64,000 nucleotides of DNA from NCBI GenBank assembly GCA_914767885.1, contig CAJZBQ010000057.1:558001-622000 (forward strand), read 5' to 3'. A program made the translations under genes and the position numbers. Below are positions 63,064-64,000 of the stretch, piece by piece (within the stretch, counting starts at the first letter, position 1; each line of letters opens with the position of its first letter). This DNA comes from Blepharisma stoltei. Its lineage: Eukaryota; Ciliophora; Heterotrichea; Heterotrichida; Blepharismidae. A model generated the notes under the pieces. It was given only the letters and a program-made list of their open reading frames with translations. It had not been told where the DNA came from and did not search any database.

Positions 63064-63376
63064 GGAAAATATGAGTAATTAAAATTATTTAAAAAATTGA
63101 CCATAATTTTCTATACAGAATAGAGCAAAAATTTCAACTGTTCCTTACTGAATTCTTCTCGTTATATGAGAAAATATGCAAATGTCTAAATTTACTTAAA
63201 TGATTTAAAAAGAAGTTTAAATAATTGACGTTTATCAAATTTATACTGATGAGAAAGGATAAAATGCCATAGGCATAATATTTATCTAATTATAATATGC
63301 AGGGTTTAAATAAAATTTTACTAGCCCAATTTAAAATTCCTTTGGGATCAGTTACTAAAACATAATTTATTTTTAA
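63064..63376. other. AT-rich intergenic spacer
   Basis: About 310 bp between same-strand genes, with nothing recognised. Confidence 0.6.
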
Positions 63377-64000
63377 ATGGCACGACCCGGAAGAATAAAT
63401 TTACTTTTAAGACTCAAGCCTTCGAGCTCATCCACTCCTGATACTTCTTTTTATCGAATTTCCCCAAGCTTAACAGAATTTACTCTTATAACTCCTCCTA
63501 ATAATCGAACCCCTTTCTATTTCTCCAATATTTTTCCATCAGACTCCACAATCACACCTATATGTGAGCTTGTAGGCTACCCTATGTCAGATCAAATCCT
63601 TGACGGCTGCAATGCAACTCTTATAGCACTAGGGGCAATAGGATCAGGAAAAACATATAACCTATATGGCGAAATGTCAAGGAGAGGGTTATCAGGAGGC
63701 CTGGTTCAATCAAGCATACAGTATTTATTTGGAAAAATCCGATCATTGACTGCTGAAAGGAATATTACTGTAATTGTAAGTTTATTTGAAATGTACAAAA
63801 ATAAGGTCAGAGATTTGGGAATTGCATATAATAGCAAAGGAGAAGGCATTGAAGCTCTCTTAAAAATTTATAATGAGCAAGACCTCGCTGTAAAGGATAT
63901 TAGAGGGAAAGCTTATATAGAAGATGTGTCTTTAATTCAGGTCATGACAGCTGAAGAAATCTTTGAGATCATTAACCTCGGCTTTAAAATGAGAGAACAT
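63377..64000 (+). CDS. Kinesin motor, N-terminal part only
   Basis: Starts MARPGRINLLLRLKPSSSST and is open to the right edge (208 codons). The motor fold is visible: FYFSNIFPSDSTI (usual FxFDxVF), then the P-loop GAIGSGKTYNLYG at about 86-98 (usual GQTGSGKTYTM), then VSLFEMYKNKVRDLG (usual SYLEIYNExIxDLL). The Gln-Thr of the usual P-loop is replaced by Ala-Ile, so this is a divergent family member. Switch motifs lie beyond the window. No intron or IES in the visible part. Confidence 0.88.
   Translation, partial: MARPGRINLLLRLKPSSSSTPDTSFYRISPSLTEFTLITPPNNRTPFYFSNIFPSDSTITPICELVGYPMSDQILDGCNATLIALGAIGSGKTYNLYGEMSRRGLSGGLVQSSIQYLFGKIRSLTAERNITVIVSLFEMYKNKVRDLGIAYNSKGEGIEALLKIYNEQDLAVKDIRGKAYIEDVSLIQVMTAEEIFEIINLGFKMREH

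Overview
This window looks like germline (micronuclear) DNA of a heterotrich ciliate, most likely Blepharisma or a close relative. Four things point there. (1) In-frame TGA sits where conserved tryptophans belong (for example the KIW and KVW ends of WD40 repeats and the FW of a transposase), while every gene stops at TAA or TAG. (2) All eight introns I can place are exactly 15 nt, GTA...AG. (3) The DNA is AT-rich and gene-dense, with gaps of 4-25 bp between many neighbouring genes. (4) About twenty insertions cut genes or their flanks and must be removed for the genes to read. Most are bounded by a TA repeat, as expected for internal eliminated sequences (IESs).

Layout. 0-7 kb: partial coiled-coil gene, BOP1/ERB1 ribosome-biogenesis factor, a basic protein, a MORN-repeat protein, a small protein and a Mis18/Yippee-like zinc protein. 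7-17 kb: two small basic proteins, a Cache-HAMP-TPR-VWA membrane protein, an S28 peptidase back-to-back with a C2/dysferlin-domain membrane protein, and a long coiled-coil protein. 18-33 kb: small membrane protein, inositol-polyphosphate kinase, lysine-rich nuclear protein, CLASP-like TOG protein, basic Ser-rich protein, glutathione S-transferase, single-HKD phospholipase-D-like nuclease with an IQ motif, and a PAS-like protein. 33-44 kb: single-pass peptide, large WD40 protein, two-pass membrane protein and a giant cysteine-rich surface receptor. 45-51 kb: pogo/CENP-B-type transposase relative, two tandem pepsin-fold proteins lacking both catalytic aspartates, and tRNA-Pro(UGG). 51-64 kb: small acidic and coiled-coil proteins, a tubulin-tyrosine-ligase-like enzyme, a small ORF, a gp78/HRD1-like membrane RING-CUE ubiquitin ligase, phenylalanine hydroxylase and the start of a kinesin motor.

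The inserted DNA is the most unusual part. At least three sequence-unrelated MITE-like families (called A, B and C here) share one odd design: two tandem copies of a terminal motif about 50 bp apart at one end, and the same motif followed by its inverse as a hairpin at the other. Family C keeps a decayed piece of a pogo-like transposase. A separate set of GC-richer 400-625 bp insertions is flanked by 12-21 bp target duplications and often ends in TAATCTTAA-like repeats, so it looks retroposed. Five interrupt coding sequence, two of them almost identical copies in one receptor gene. At least two insertions (4.4 kb and 60.1 kb) have flanking repeats with no TA.

The genes are mostly housekeeping and cytoskeletal (BOP1, CLASP, kinesin, TTLL, coiled-coil proteins), and I see no operon-like pathway. 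Coordinates of interrupted genes span the germline locus including insertions. Joins were chosen by reading frame and protein continuity, so single TA choices can be off by a few bases.
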